Assembly (NCBI GenBank): GCA_030428025.1
Contig: JAUIBJ010000196.1
Coordinates: 1-6,770 of the forward strand
From: Alphaproteobacteria bacterium
Lineage (GTDB): Bacteria > Pseudomonadota > Alphaproteobacteria > Rhodobacterales > Rhodobacteraceae
Length of the DNA stretch: 6,770 nt
Direction: 5' to 3'
Shown here in pieces: positions 1-6,537 of the stretch. The notes under the pieces were generated by a model. That model ran no database searches. It was not told the origin of the DNA and saw only the letters and a list, made by a program, of their open reading frames with translations. A program made the translations under genes and the position numbers. The stretch's first letter is position 1; each line of letters begins with the position of its first letter.

Positions 1-535
1 GGAACTCGGCCCGCGTCAGGCGGGCGGTCGAAGTCCAGGAAACCGCGCCGATGGCAATGGCTATGTTGACCAGCGTCGGGCCGAACAGCATGACCACGAC
101 CATTGCGAAAAGCAGGTTGGGCAGCACCTGGAAGAACTCGGTCACGCGCATCAGCACATTGTCGATCCAGCCGCCAAAGAAGCCGGCAAGCGCGCCCACC
201 GTCACCCCGATCAGCACGGTCAGAAGCGCCGCCGAAAGGCCGATGGCGATGGTTACGCGGCCTCCGTTGATCAGCCCGGCGAGCAGGTCGCGCCCGAGGT
301 AATCCGTGCCGAGGATGTATTCGGATTCGCCCGGGGGGGTCATCGGCATCCAGACCATCTCGCGCGGGGGCACGGTATAGACCAGCGGCCCGACGAGCGA
401 AATGAGGACGATCGCCGCGAGGATGCCCAGGCCGAGCACCGCCGCACGGTTCTGGAGGAACATGCGCCAGGCCTGGAGCCCCGGCGAAACGGGCCTGGGC
501 GCGGATGCGGCGGAAAGGGGGGCGGTATCGGTCAT
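1..535 (-). CDS. ABC transporter permease, DppC/OppC type (C-terminus beyond window)
   Basis: Inner-membrane permease subunit of a dipeptide/oligopeptide-type ABC importer, expected to pair with the DppB-like protein encoded just upstream. Reading leftward from the ATG at 535-533, the frame stays open to the window edge and gives the first 178 residues. The N-terminus is a short Ala/Pro-rich cytoplasmic tail, followed by a first membrane segment at about residues 32-54. The family signature LGTDYLGRD lies at 75-83. Further hydrophobic segments lie at about 96-120 and 140-166, and the start of the binding-protein-dependent transport core (FFGGWIDNVLMR) is at 119-130. The EAA loop that contacts the ATPase is not reached. 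The ATG overlaps the stop of the upstream permease as ATGA, which suggests translational coupling; a weak AGGA lies 10 bases upstream of the start. The family assignment is secure. The substrate is unknown. Confidence 0.93.
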   Translation of the reverse strand, partial: MTDTAPLSAASAPRPVSPGLQAWRMFLQNRAAVLGLGILAAIVLISLVGPLVYTVPPREMVWMPMTPPGESEYILGTDYLGRDLLAGLINGGRVTIAIGLSAALLTVLIGVTVGALAGFFGGWIDNVLMRVTEFFQVLPNLLFAMVVVMLFGPTLVNIAIAIGAVSWTSTARLTRAEF

Positions 536-1500
536 CTGGTTTGAATCCTGGGATCTATGCGGCGATAGACGATGTCGGTCAGCAGGTTCATCACGACCAC
601 CATGAGGGCCGAGAAGAACAGGATGCCAAGAAGCGTGGGCGTGTCGCGCCGCAGGATGGAATCGAACGCCAGCGTACCAAGGCCCGGCCAGGCGAAGACG
701 GTTTCGACCAGCACCGCACCCGATATCACCTGCCCGAATTGGAGCCCGGCAAATGTCACCACCGGCAGCACGGCATTGCGTAGCGCGTGCTTGTAGATGA
801 CCTGCCGCCGCGAGAGGCCCTTGGCCCGCGCGGTGCGCACATAATCCGACCCCAGCACCTCGAGCATCGAGGCGCGCGACAGGCGGCTGTAGAACGCGAG
901 ATAGATCAGCGCCAGCGTCAGGGCGGGCAGAACGAGATGATGCGCCACATCGAGCGCATGGGCCAGTCCCGTCGCCGCGCCGCCGGAGTCGGCCATGCCT
1001 GAGATCGGGAGCAGCGGGATGGAAACCGAAAGCAGCAGGATCAACATGATCCCCACCCAGAACACCGGCGCCGAGAAGCCCGCGAGCGCGATCACGGTCA
1101 CCAGATGGCTGAGCACCGAACGACGGTTCTGCGCCGAAAAGACACCCAGCATCGTGCCGATCACGATGGCGCTGAAAAGTGCGGCCACGACCAGCAGAAC
1201 GGTCGGTCCGATCCGGTCCGCGATCAGTTGGGTAACCGGCTGATCATAGTAGAGCGAATGGCCCAGATCGCCTTGCAGCACGCGGCCGAGATAGGTTCCG
1301 ATCTGGGTGTAGAGCGGCTGGTCCAGCCCGAACTGGGCGCGCAGGTCGGCGATGACCTCCGGCGTGGCGCCGCCCATCTCGCCGACCAGCGCCTCGACAG
1401 GATCGCCGGGCGCGGCATGGATCAGCGCGAAATTCAACACCAGCACCGCCAGCAGCAGCAACGCGGCATTCAGCAGTTTTCTGAGCATTCCAGTCAGCAC
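532..1500 (-). CDS. ABC transporter permease, DppB/OppB type
   Basis: Inner-membrane permease subunit of a peptide-type ABC importer, 322 residues from the chosen GTG at 1500-1498. An AAGGA sits 6 bases upstream of that GTG. The in-frame ATG at 1488 has only TGGA directly against it, and the far ATG at 1572 would add an unlikely Pro-rich N-terminus. Counting from the GTG, the first membrane segment is at about 9-29. The family hallmark GDLGHSLYYDQPV lies near 77-89, and further membrane segments lie near 99-124, 131-161, 189-206, 250-270 and 289-311. The cytoplasmic EAA loop, DYVRTARAKGLSRR, spans about 219-232 and would dock on the ATPase. The usual terminal DPR motif is present (DPRIQTR). 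The gene follows the binding-protein gene after a 100-base gap and overlaps the next permease gene by 4 bases. The length is normal for the family. Confidence 0.94.
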   Translation of the reverse strand: MLTGMLRKLLNAALLLLAVLVLNFALIHAAPGDPVEALVGEMGGATPEVIADLRAQFGLDQPLYTQIGTYLGRVLQGDLGHSLYYDQPVTQLIADRIGPTVLLVVAALFSAIVIGTMLGVFSAQNRRSVLSHLVTVIALAGFSAPVFWVGIMLILLLSVSIPLLPISGMADSGGAATGLAHALDVAHHLVLPALTLALIYLAFYSRLSRASMLEVLGSDYVRTARAKGLSRRQVIYKHALRNAVLPVVTFAGLQFGQVISGAVLVETVFAWPGLGTLAFDSILRRDTPTLLGILFFSALMVVVMNLLTDIVYRRIDPRIQTR

Positions 1501-1506
1501 GTCATG

Positions 1507-1511
1507 TCCTT
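1507..1511 (-). promoter_or_regulatory. Ribosome binding site selecting a GTG start for the DppB-type gene
   Basis: On the minus strand AAGGA lies 6 bases before the GTG at 1500-1498 and 18 bases before the in-frame ATG at 1488. The spacing favours GTG, giving an N-terminus MLTGMLRKLL. The choice adds or removes only four residues, so function is unaffected. Confidence 0.55.
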
Positions 1512-1600
1512 TCCGGGATGGCGAACAGGGTTGAGTGGCTGTTGCGGGCGAAGGAGGAGCGGGCCGGAGCAAGGGTGCGTCCGACCCGCAGCTTCAAGTG

Positions 1601-3196
1601 TCAGTTGTCGAGATACACGTCGGAAAACGGTGCCAGCGCGCCGAACGGCGACGCGGGTAGGCCCTCCACCTTGTTGTTGAAGACGGTGACCGAGAAATCC
1701 TGCGGCATGTAGATGAAGACCAGATCTTCCTGCACCTTCTTCTGGATGTCGGCATAGATCGCCTTGCGCTTGGCGAAGTCGGATTCCACCGCCGCCGCGG
1801 CCAGCATCTCGTCCATCTTCGGATCGCAGTAACCCTGGGTATTCGACCAGATCACGTTCTTGATGTTGTCGCAGGCGAAGTGGCGATGCACGCCGATTGT
1901 GGGGTCAGGATAGTTGAACGAGCCGTTCATCGTGGCCTGGTAGTCCCAGCTCGAAATCCGCTTGACCCAGGTGCCGAAATCGGGCGCCTTGCGCAGTTCG
2001 ACCTTGATGTTCAGCTTGGCCAGTTGCGCCTGGATATACTCGGCCATCGGCACATGTGCGGCGGGGGCCCAACTCGGCACGTCGAGCGTGAAGGCGAAGC
2101 GCGCGCCATCGGCACCGACGGGATAGCCTGCGGCATCGAGCATCGCGGCGGCCTTGTCCATGTCGGCGGCATAGGCCGGCACGTCGGCTGTATAGAACGG
2201 GTTGCCGATGTGCAGCGGTCCGGTGCCGGGCACGGTTCGGCCGCCGAAGATCACCTTGGAAAGAAAGCCGGTGTCGATCGCATGGGCCAGCGCCTCGCGC
2301 ACATTGCGGTCGCTGAACGGTTTGTCGCGCAGATTCAGCTCGAGGTAGTGGATATAGCCGATCGCGCCATAACCGTCGGTGGTGACGGTGAGATCGTCGA
2401 CTTTTTCAAGCCGGGTGGCATCGTTCGGGCGGATGCCGGCGAAGGCGGCATAGTCGATCTCGCCCTTCTCGAGCATCAGCACACGGGTCAGCGGGTCCTT
2501 GACCAGCGGATACACGATCTTGTCCAGATGCGGTTTGCCGGGGATGAAGAAATCCTCGTTCTTGACCAGCACCAGCCGCTCGGCCGGGGAGTTCTCGGCC
2601 ACCTTGAACGGGCCGGAGCCGACCACGTTTTCCATGTTGCGCGGGTGGGTTTTCAGCGGCTGACCGTCACCGTAGACATGCTTGGGGAGGATCGGCATCA
2701 GAAGCGGCTGAAGCGAGACGAGCAGGCCCGGAACCGGCTTGGAAAGATGCATGACCACGGTATCGGCCGCCGGCGTGTCGATGCTCTCGACATTGCCGAA
2801 CATCGCCTGCCCAAAGGGGTGGTTCTCGCGCACTGCCTCAAGCGAGAATTTCACATCCTCGGCGGTGATCGGCTGGCCATCGTGAAAGCGGGCGTTGTCG
2901 ACCAGCTTGAACGTTACGGTCAGGAAATCCGGGCTGATGTCCCAACTTTTAGCAAGGTAGGGCTCGATCTTGTAATCGGCTCCGACCGATACCAGGCCGG
3001 CAAAGATCTGCGAGCCCGGAGCGCCGGTGGCGGCACCCGACTGAACGGCGGGGTTAAGCGTGCGGTAGCCGGTAGTGAAGCCGGTCATCGTGCCGCCGTC
3101 CTCGGCTTCGGCATGAAGTGCGGACGAGAATGAAAGCGTAGCGGCGAGTGCGATCGGAACTGCGTTCCTCAGCGTCCTGGTCAGTCTTTCGAACAT
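1601..3196 (-). CDS. Periplasmic solute-binding protein, family 5 (peptide/opine/nickel type)
   Basis: Extracytoplasmic binding protein, 531 residues, that would capture the substrate and pass it to the two downstream permeases. The open frame continues far upstream, but the ATG at 3196 is chosen because an AGGGAGA sits about 7 bases before it and a proper Sec signal peptide follows: basic residues 1-10, hydrophobic core about 11-27, and a likely signal peptidase I site near ALHA-EA at 26-31. There is no lipobox cysteine, so a soluble periplasmic protein is expected. Family-5 hallmarks are the LAKSWDISPD region at 81-90, the FHDGQPITAEDVKFSLE motif at 104-120 and the VGSGPFKV motif at 192-199. 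The YPDPTIGVHRHF segment at 429-440 is in the pocket-forming second half. Cysteines 442 and 457 are the only two in the protein and could form a disulfide. The family covers peptides, opines, sugars, nickel chelates and glutathione, so the ligand cannot be named. Confidence 0.94.
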   Translation of the reverse strand: MFERLTRTLRNAVPIALAATLSFSSALHAEAEDGGTMTGFTTGYRTLNPAVQSGAATGAPGSQIFAGLVSVGADYKIEPYLAKSWDISPDFLTVTFKLVDNARFHDGQPITAEDVKFSLEAVRENHPFGQAMFGNVESIDTPAADTVVMHLSKPVPGLLVSLQPLLMPILPKHVYGDGQPLKTHPRNMENVVGSGPFKVAENSPAERLVLVKNEDFFIPGKPHLDKIVYPLVKDPLTRVLMLEKGEIDYAAFAGIRPNDATRLEKVDDLTVTTDGYGAIGYIHYLELNLRDKPFSDRNVREALAHAIDTGFLSKVIFGGRTVPGTGPLHIGNPFYTADVPAYAADMDKAAAMLDAAGYPVGADGARFAFTLDVPSWAPAAHVPMAEYIQAQLAKLNIKVELRKAPDFGTWVKRISSWDYQATMNGSFNYPDPTIGVHRHFACDNIKNVIWSNTQGYCDPKMDEMLAAAAVESDFAKRKAIYADIQKKVQEDLVFIYMPQDFSVTVFNNKVEGLPASPFGALAPFSDVYLDN

Positions 3197-3214
3197 GGTC
3201 TGTCTCCCTGTTGT

Positions 3215-3229
3215 CCGTCCCTTCGACGG
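3215..3229 (-). other. Small stem-loop in the leader of the binding-protein mRNA
   Basis: CCGTC and GACGG form a 5-base stem with a 5-base loop on the minus-strand transcript, ending 6 bases before the ribosome binding site of the solute-binding protein gene. It could stabilise the 5' end of the message or tune translation. The stem is short and could be chance in G+C-rich DNA. Confidence 0.25.
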
Positions 3230-3264
3230 GCTGGTGATCGGCGAGTGAAATTTTCGCGGCCGCT

Positions 3265-3292
3265 TTTCATAATGGTTGCGACAAATATGAAA
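3265..3292. promoter_or_regulatory. 28-bp imperfect palindrome, candidate operator
   Basis: Arms TTTCATA (3265-3271) and TATGAAA (3286-3292) are perfect 7-base inverted repeats separated by 14 bases. Inside the spacer four more symmetric pairs match, so 11 of 14 pairs are complementary about a centre between 3278 and 3279. The site lies midway between two divergent operons beside an XRE-family regulator gene, which makes it the first candidate for that regulator's binding site. It overlaps the likely promoter elements, consistent with repression. The assignment to this regulator is inference. Confidence 0.5.
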
Positions 3293-3306
3293 TAATGCAA
3301 TCATTT

Positions 3307-3322
3307 TTTCAGGTCTCTGAAA
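3307..3322. promoter_or_regulatory. Short inverted repeat, second candidate operator
   Basis: TTTCAG (3307-3312) and CTGAAA (3317-3322) are a perfect 6-base inverted repeat around a 4-base centre. It lies 19 bases before the regulator start codon and just upstream of its ribosome binding site. It shares the TGAAA/TTTCA half-site with the larger palindrome at 3265-3292, and could be an autoregulatory site for the XRE-cupin gene. Confidence 0.4.
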
Positions 3323-3341
3323 GCGGCGAGGAAAATCAACG

Positions 3342-3959
3342 ATGCCAGCGAAACCAGCAACACCGACGGGACGGGACCGCAAGACGCCACAACAAAGCCC
3401 GAGTGCCCCGGTCGGACGACAGATTCGAGAGTTGCGCAGGTCGCGTGGGATAAGGCTTTCCGAGCTGGCAAAAGATATTGGCCGGTCGGTCGGGCATCTC
3501 AGTGAGCTGGAGCGGGGGATCAGCCCCATCACGTTGGACACGCTCGACAAAATCGCGGTTCGCCTGGATGTTTCGATCAGCTGGTTCTTCTCGGCCGCCG
3601 CGCTCGAAGAGACACCGGAAAGCGATATCGTCGTGCGCCGCACTAGCCGCCGCGAACTGAATCTCAGCCGCGCCGGTGTCCGCGAGGAATTGCTTTCACC
3701 GCATCTGACCGGCGGGCTCGAAATGATTCTCACCACCTTCGCTCCCGGCGCGGAAACTGGTGCAGAAGGGCGCCAGCGCAAGGGCGAGGAGGGCGGCTAT
3801 CTCATGTCGGGAGAGCTGGAGCTACGCATCGACGGGCAGGAAATCCTGCTTCAGGCCGGTGACAGTTTCCAGCTCCCCGCCGAAGGCCGTCACTGGTGCC
3901 GCAACCCCGGAAAAGTCGAAACCCAAGTCGTCTGGGTGTTCGGCAACGCGCATTTTTGA
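3342..3959 (+). CDS. XRE-family transcriptional regulator with C-terminal cupin domain
   Basis: A 205-residue DNA-binding regulator of the HTH_3 plus Cupin_2 architecture seen in PuuR-like proteins. Residues 1-22 are a basic, Pro-rich tail. The helix-turn-helix spans about 24-83 (GRQIRELRRSRGIRLSELAK onward), with a likely recognition helix at 48-59 (RSVGHLSELERG). A linker leads to a cupin at about 126-201, including GEEGGYLMSGELEL at 148-161 and the GDSFQLPAEGRHWCRNPG turn at 173-190. The segment QRKGEE (145-150) stands where many relatives carry a histidine before GEE. The metal-binding HxH of enzymatic cupins is therefore absent, and a metal-free small-ligand pocket is more likely. The start has GAGGA 9 bases upstream. 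The gene is divergent from the transporter operon and lies 26 bases before the amidohydrolase, so it probably controls both units. Relatives sense amines, amino acids or their breakdown products; the ligand here is unknown. Confidence 0.93.
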   Translation: MPAKPATPTGRDRKTPQQSPSAPVGRQIRELRRSRGIRLSELAKDIGRSVGHLSELERGISPITLDTLDKIAVRLDVSISWFFSAAALEETPESDIVVRRTSRRELNLSRAGVREELLSPHLTGGLEMILTTFAPGAETGAEGRQRKGEEGGYLMSGELELRIDGQEILLQAGDSFQLPAEGRHWCRNPGKVETQVVWVFGNAHF

Positions 3960-3971
3960 ACCTCCGTCAGC

Positions 3972-3976
3972 AAGGA
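3972..3976 (+). promoter_or_regulatory. Ribosome binding site deciding the amidohydrolase start
   Basis: AAGGA lies 9 bases before the ATG at 3986 but only 3 bases before the ATG at 3980. The spacing favours 3986, giving an N-terminus MSEITVFTAR. Starting at 3980 would add two residues (Met-Glu) with no effect on the fold. Confidence 0.6.
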
Positions 3977-3985
3977 AACATGGAG

Positions 3986-5635
3986 ATGTCTGAGATCACT
4001 GTTTTCACGGCCCGCAAGATCATCACGATGAACGAGTCCCAGCCAGAAGCCACGGCTGTCGCGGTGCGAGATGGTCGGATCGTCGAGGCAGGCATGCTCG
4101 AGACACTTTCGCCCTGGCTCGAAAGCCATCCGCATCGGATCGACCGCCGATTCGAGAACCACGTGCTGATGCCGGGCTTCATCGACCCACACCTGCATCC
4201 GACCCTGGGCGCGATCTTGTTGCCCTGCCATTTCATTACTGCGATGGAATGGGTGCTGCCTGACCGGACCTGTGCGCCAGTAACGAGCCACGAGGCATAT
4301 ATCGCCCGACTTTCCGATATTGTGGCAAGCGAAGGCGCCAATGAAGAAATCGTGGTCACGTGGGGCTTCCATCGCATCTGGCACGGTAACGTGGACCGTG
4401 AAGCCCTGAGCAAGGTCTCGGCCACAAAACCGATCTTCGTCTGGCAGCGATCTTTCCACGAGATCATCGCCAACGATGCTGCGATCGAATGGATGGGCGT
4501 TCCGCGAGAAGATCTTGAGCGCCACCCGCAGATCGACCTTCCGTCGGGGCGCTTCTTCGAAACCGGGATGGCCCTTGCCGCTCAGGCGATGAACCGGGTT
4601 CTGCTTGCGCCCGAACGTTACATGAAAGGCCTGGAACTGGTTAAGCAAACAGTTCACCTTGGCGGGCATACGACCATTGGTGAACTGGCCTATCCACTGA
4701 TGAACGACGAGATGGAGTGGGATGTCCTGAGCCGCGCGCTCGACAATGACGAAACCCCGTTCCGGATGAAAATCGTGCCCCGCGCGCTGCAACGTGGAAA
4801 CTTCGAGGGTGACCCCCAGGAAGACGTGAAGCGCGTACGCGCATACGGCAGCCGCAGCACTGAAAAGCTCTTTTTTGGCAACAACGTGAAGCTCTTTACC
4901 GACGGCGGCTTTTTCGCCGAACTCATGCAGATGCAGGAGCCGGGCTTCATCGACGGGCATCACGGCGAATGGTTAATGGCGCCCGAGGCCTTCGAGGCCC
5001 ATGCGCGTGCCTTCTGGATGGAAGGCAAGCAGATTCATGTCCATTGCACGGGCGACATGGGGTTGGAACTGGCGCTCGATGTCTTGCAAAAGCTTCAGGA
5101 CGAGAAGCCGCGCTTCAATCACCGTTTCACGATTGAGCATTTCGGCGTGTCGAATCCCGAACAAGTGCGGCGGATCAAGGATCTCGGAGCCATTGTCTCC
5201 GCCAATGTCTATTACCTGCACGAACTGGGCGAGGCCTATTGGAAGAAATCCATCGGATATGAGCGCGCCTCGACAATGGCGCGCCTCGGTGCGGTAGAGC
5301 GGGCGGGCATTCCCTTTGCTTTGCATTCGGATTTCACAATGGCCCCGGCAATGCCGCTCAATTCGGCTTGGGTCGCGGTCAACCGGATCGCGGAATCAGG
5401 CGCGGTGATGGGAGCAGAAGAGCGCGTCTCGCTCGAAGCCGCGATGCGGGCGATCACCATCGATGCGGCCTATGTCATCGGCATGGAAGACGAGGTCGGC
5501 TCGATCCGTTCCGGCAAAAAGGCCGATTTCACCGTGCTGGAACAGGATCCATGGGAGGTTCCGCCGGAAGAGCTACGCAACATCCCGATCTGGGGCACCG
5601 TCTTCGAAGGCAGGCCCTTCCCGCTCGAAAAATGA
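3986..5635 (+). CDS. Metal-dependent amidohydrolase, YtcJ-like (amidohydrolase_3 family)
   Basis: A 549-residue member of the amidohydrolase superfamily, normal length for YtcJ-like proteins. These are cytoplasmic TIM-barrel hydrolases that use divalent metal to split C-N bonds; the best-known relative is N-substituted formamide deformylase. An N-terminal beta-sandwich part (about 1-58: TARKIITMNE, VAVRDGRIVEAG) leads into the barrel. Visible metal-site motifs are PHLHP with His69 and His71, HVHCTGD with His351 and His353, IEHFG with His385, and HSDF with Asp449, the expected catalytic aspartate. Lys302 in VKLFTDGGF is a candidate metal-bridging lysine. The sandwich closes at the C-terminus (GSIRSGKKADFTVLE). 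There is no signal peptide. Compared with the common forms HAIGD and GSD, the HCTGD and HSD variants are unusual and may mark a subfamily. The gene lies 26 bases after the regulator and its stop overlaps the GTPase start. The substrate is unknown; an amide or N-acyl compound delivered by the divergent importer is an inference. Confidence 0.92.
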   Translation: MSEITVFTARKIITMNESQPEATAVAVRDGRIVEAGMLETLSPWLESHPHRIDRRFENHVLMPGFIDPHLHPTLGAILLPCHFITAMEWVLPDRTCAPVTSHEAYIARLSDIVASEGANEEIVVTWGFHRIWHGNVDREALSKVSATKPIFVWQRSFHEIIANDAAIEWMGVPREDLERHPQIDLPSGRFFETGMALAAQAMNRVLLAPERYMKGLELVKQTVHLGGHTTIGELAYPLMNDEMEWDVLSRALDNDETPFRMKIVPRALQRGNFEGDPQEDVKRVRAYGSRSTEKLFFGNNVKLFTDGGFFAELMQMQEPGFIDGHHGEWLMAPEAFEAHARAFWMEGKQIHVHCTGDMGLELALDVLQKLQDEKPRFNHRFTIEHFGVSNPEQVRRIKDLGAIVSANVYYLHELGEAYWKKSIGYERASTMARLGAVERAGIPFALHSDFTMAPAMPLNSAWVAVNRIAESGAVMGAEERVSLEAAMRAITIDAAYVIGMEDEVGSIRSGKKADFTVLEQDPWEVPPEELRNIPIWGTVFEGRPFPLEK

Positions 5636-6537
5636 GCATGCGCATCCCGGTCACCATCCTTTCGGGCTATCTTGGCGCCGGGAAGACGACGATCATCAAC
5701 CGCGTCCTGACTGGCGGCCACGGGCTCCGGATCGGTGTGCTGGTGAACGATTTCGGGCCCGTGAACATCGACGCAGGCCTGATTGCGGCTGAGGGCGAGG
5801 ATCTGGTGGAACTGTCGAATGGCTGCGTCTGCTGCTCTATCGGAGACGATCTTGGCGCCGCGATGAGCGCGCTCGCCGCCCGGCCCAACCCGCCGGATCG
5901 CCTCCTGCTGGAGGCATCCGGCGTCGCCGAACCCGCGCGCATTGCCATGTCGGCCGGTTATTGGCCGGGGTTCGAACTCGATGCCATTGTCGTAGCCGCC
6001 GATGTCGAAACGATCGAAGCGCGGGCGCGCGACAAATACGTCGGCCGCCTTGTCCGCAATCAACTCGCCGCAGCGGAATTGATCGTGCTGACCAAGAGCG
6101 ATCTGGTGCGCCCGGAGCGCAAAACGGAAGTCATGGGCTGGCTCCGTCTCCAGCACCCAGAAGCCCGGATCGTCGCCGCTGCGGATGGCCATGTCCCCTT
6201 GGAAATCCTACTTGGCGAGACCGGAAGCGCCGCGTCCCGGATCATGGCAGGTCCGGCCAATCCGCACTTCGCCACAGCTGTCTGGTATCCTCAGGGGCCG
6301 GTGGATACGGCACGGCTCGCTGAACGAATGGCTGTGTTGCCGACTTGGGTGCACCGCGTGAAGGGCTTTGTTCAGGACGCAGCGAGCGGAGCGAACATGT
6401 TGGTCCAGGTGTCTGGCCCCCGATGCGTCATGGTTCCGGCGGATGATCAGGTGAACCACTGTCTGGTGATGATCGGAACGGGGCCGCGTCGAGATCTGGA
6501 GCAGCTATGCACTGAACTGGATGGCTGTCTGGCATGA
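5632..6537 (+). CDS. CobW/COG0523-family GTP-binding metallochaperone
   Basis: A 301-residue G3E-class P-loop GTPase of the CobW/COG0523 group, whose members deliver metals (cobalt, zinc, or iron for nitrile hydratase) to enzymes. The Walker A loop is GYLGAGKT at 12-19. The metal motif is GCVCC at 64-68 (Cys65, Cys67, Cys68), the Walker B/switch segment LLLEASGVAEP is at 91-101, and the guanine motif is TKSD at 154-157, with Thr instead of the usual Asn. A CobW_C-like domain follows at about 210-300 (FATAVWYPQGPVDTARL, WVHRVKGFVQ). The His-rich stretch found between domains in many zinc-linked members is missing. The ATG overlaps the amidohydrolase stop as ATGA and has no strong ribosome binding site of its own, so translation is probably coupled; a second ATG at 5638 is possible. 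The context suggests a dedicated role with the neighbouring hydrolase rather than general zinc homeostasis or cobalamin synthesis, since no cobalamin genes are near. Confidence 0.92.
   Translation: MSMRIPVTILSGYLGAGKTTIINRVLTGGHGLRIGVLVNDFGPVNIDAGLIAAEGEDLVELSNGCVCCSIGDDLGAAMSALAARPNPPDRLLLEASGVAEPARIAMSAGYWPGFELDAIVVAADVETIEARARDKYVGRLVRNQLAAAELIVLTKSDLVRPERKTEVMGWLRLQHPEARIVAAADGHVPLEILLGETGSAASRIMAGPANPHFATAVWYPQGPVDTARLAERMAVLPTWVHRVKGFVQDAASGANMLVQVSGPRCVMVPADDQVNHCLVMIGTGPRRDLEQLCTELDGCLA

Larger units (their letters stand above)
3197..3341. promoter_or_regulatory. Divergent promoter/operator region
   Basis: This 145-base AT-rich stretch separates the start of the binding-protein gene (minus) from the start of the regulator gene (plus), so both promoters must lie here or inside the genes. 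I see no textbook sigma-70 pair. The best plus-strand -10-like box is AATAAT at 3291-3296, with a poor -35. The half of the region nearest the regulator gene holds five TGAAA/TTTCA half-sites. The GAGGA at 3328-3332, 9 bases before the ATG at 3342, is the regulator's ribosome binding site. AGGGAGA at 3209-3203 (minus strand) serves the binding-protein gene. Confidence 0.75.

Noticed and set aside
1501..1572. Upstream ATG at 1572 for the DppB-type permease
   Set aside because: The added residues are Pro/Ser-rich and unlike the family's N-terminus, and there is no ribosome binding site at suitable spacing.
1501..1600. Attenuator or terminator between binding-protein and permease genes
   Set aside because: Only very short stems (about 4 bases) can be drawn and there is no T-run, so I could not support a terminator.
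1880..3133. A 417-codon open frame on the plus strand opposite the binding-protein gene
   Set aside because: It is antisense to a gene with clear family motifs, its product is rich in His, Arg and Gly with no domain, and such mirror frames are common in G+C-rich DNA.
3197..3781. N-terminal extension of the binding protein to an ATG at 3781
   Set aside because: It would run through the divergent promoter region and the regulator gene and would bury the signal peptide. The ATG at 3196 has a good ribosome binding site and is followed at once by a Sec signal.
3890..4963. A 357-codon open frame on the minus strand opposite the amidohydrolase
   Set aside because: It overlaps a well-supported hydrolase, shows no recognisable motif and has the composition of a reverse-strand shadow.
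5368..5631. N-terminal extension of the COG0523 protein to an ATG at 5368
   Set aside because: The extra 88 residues are Arg/Gly-rich out-of-frame hydrolase sequence. The P-loop normally lies within the first 20 residues, as it does from 5632.
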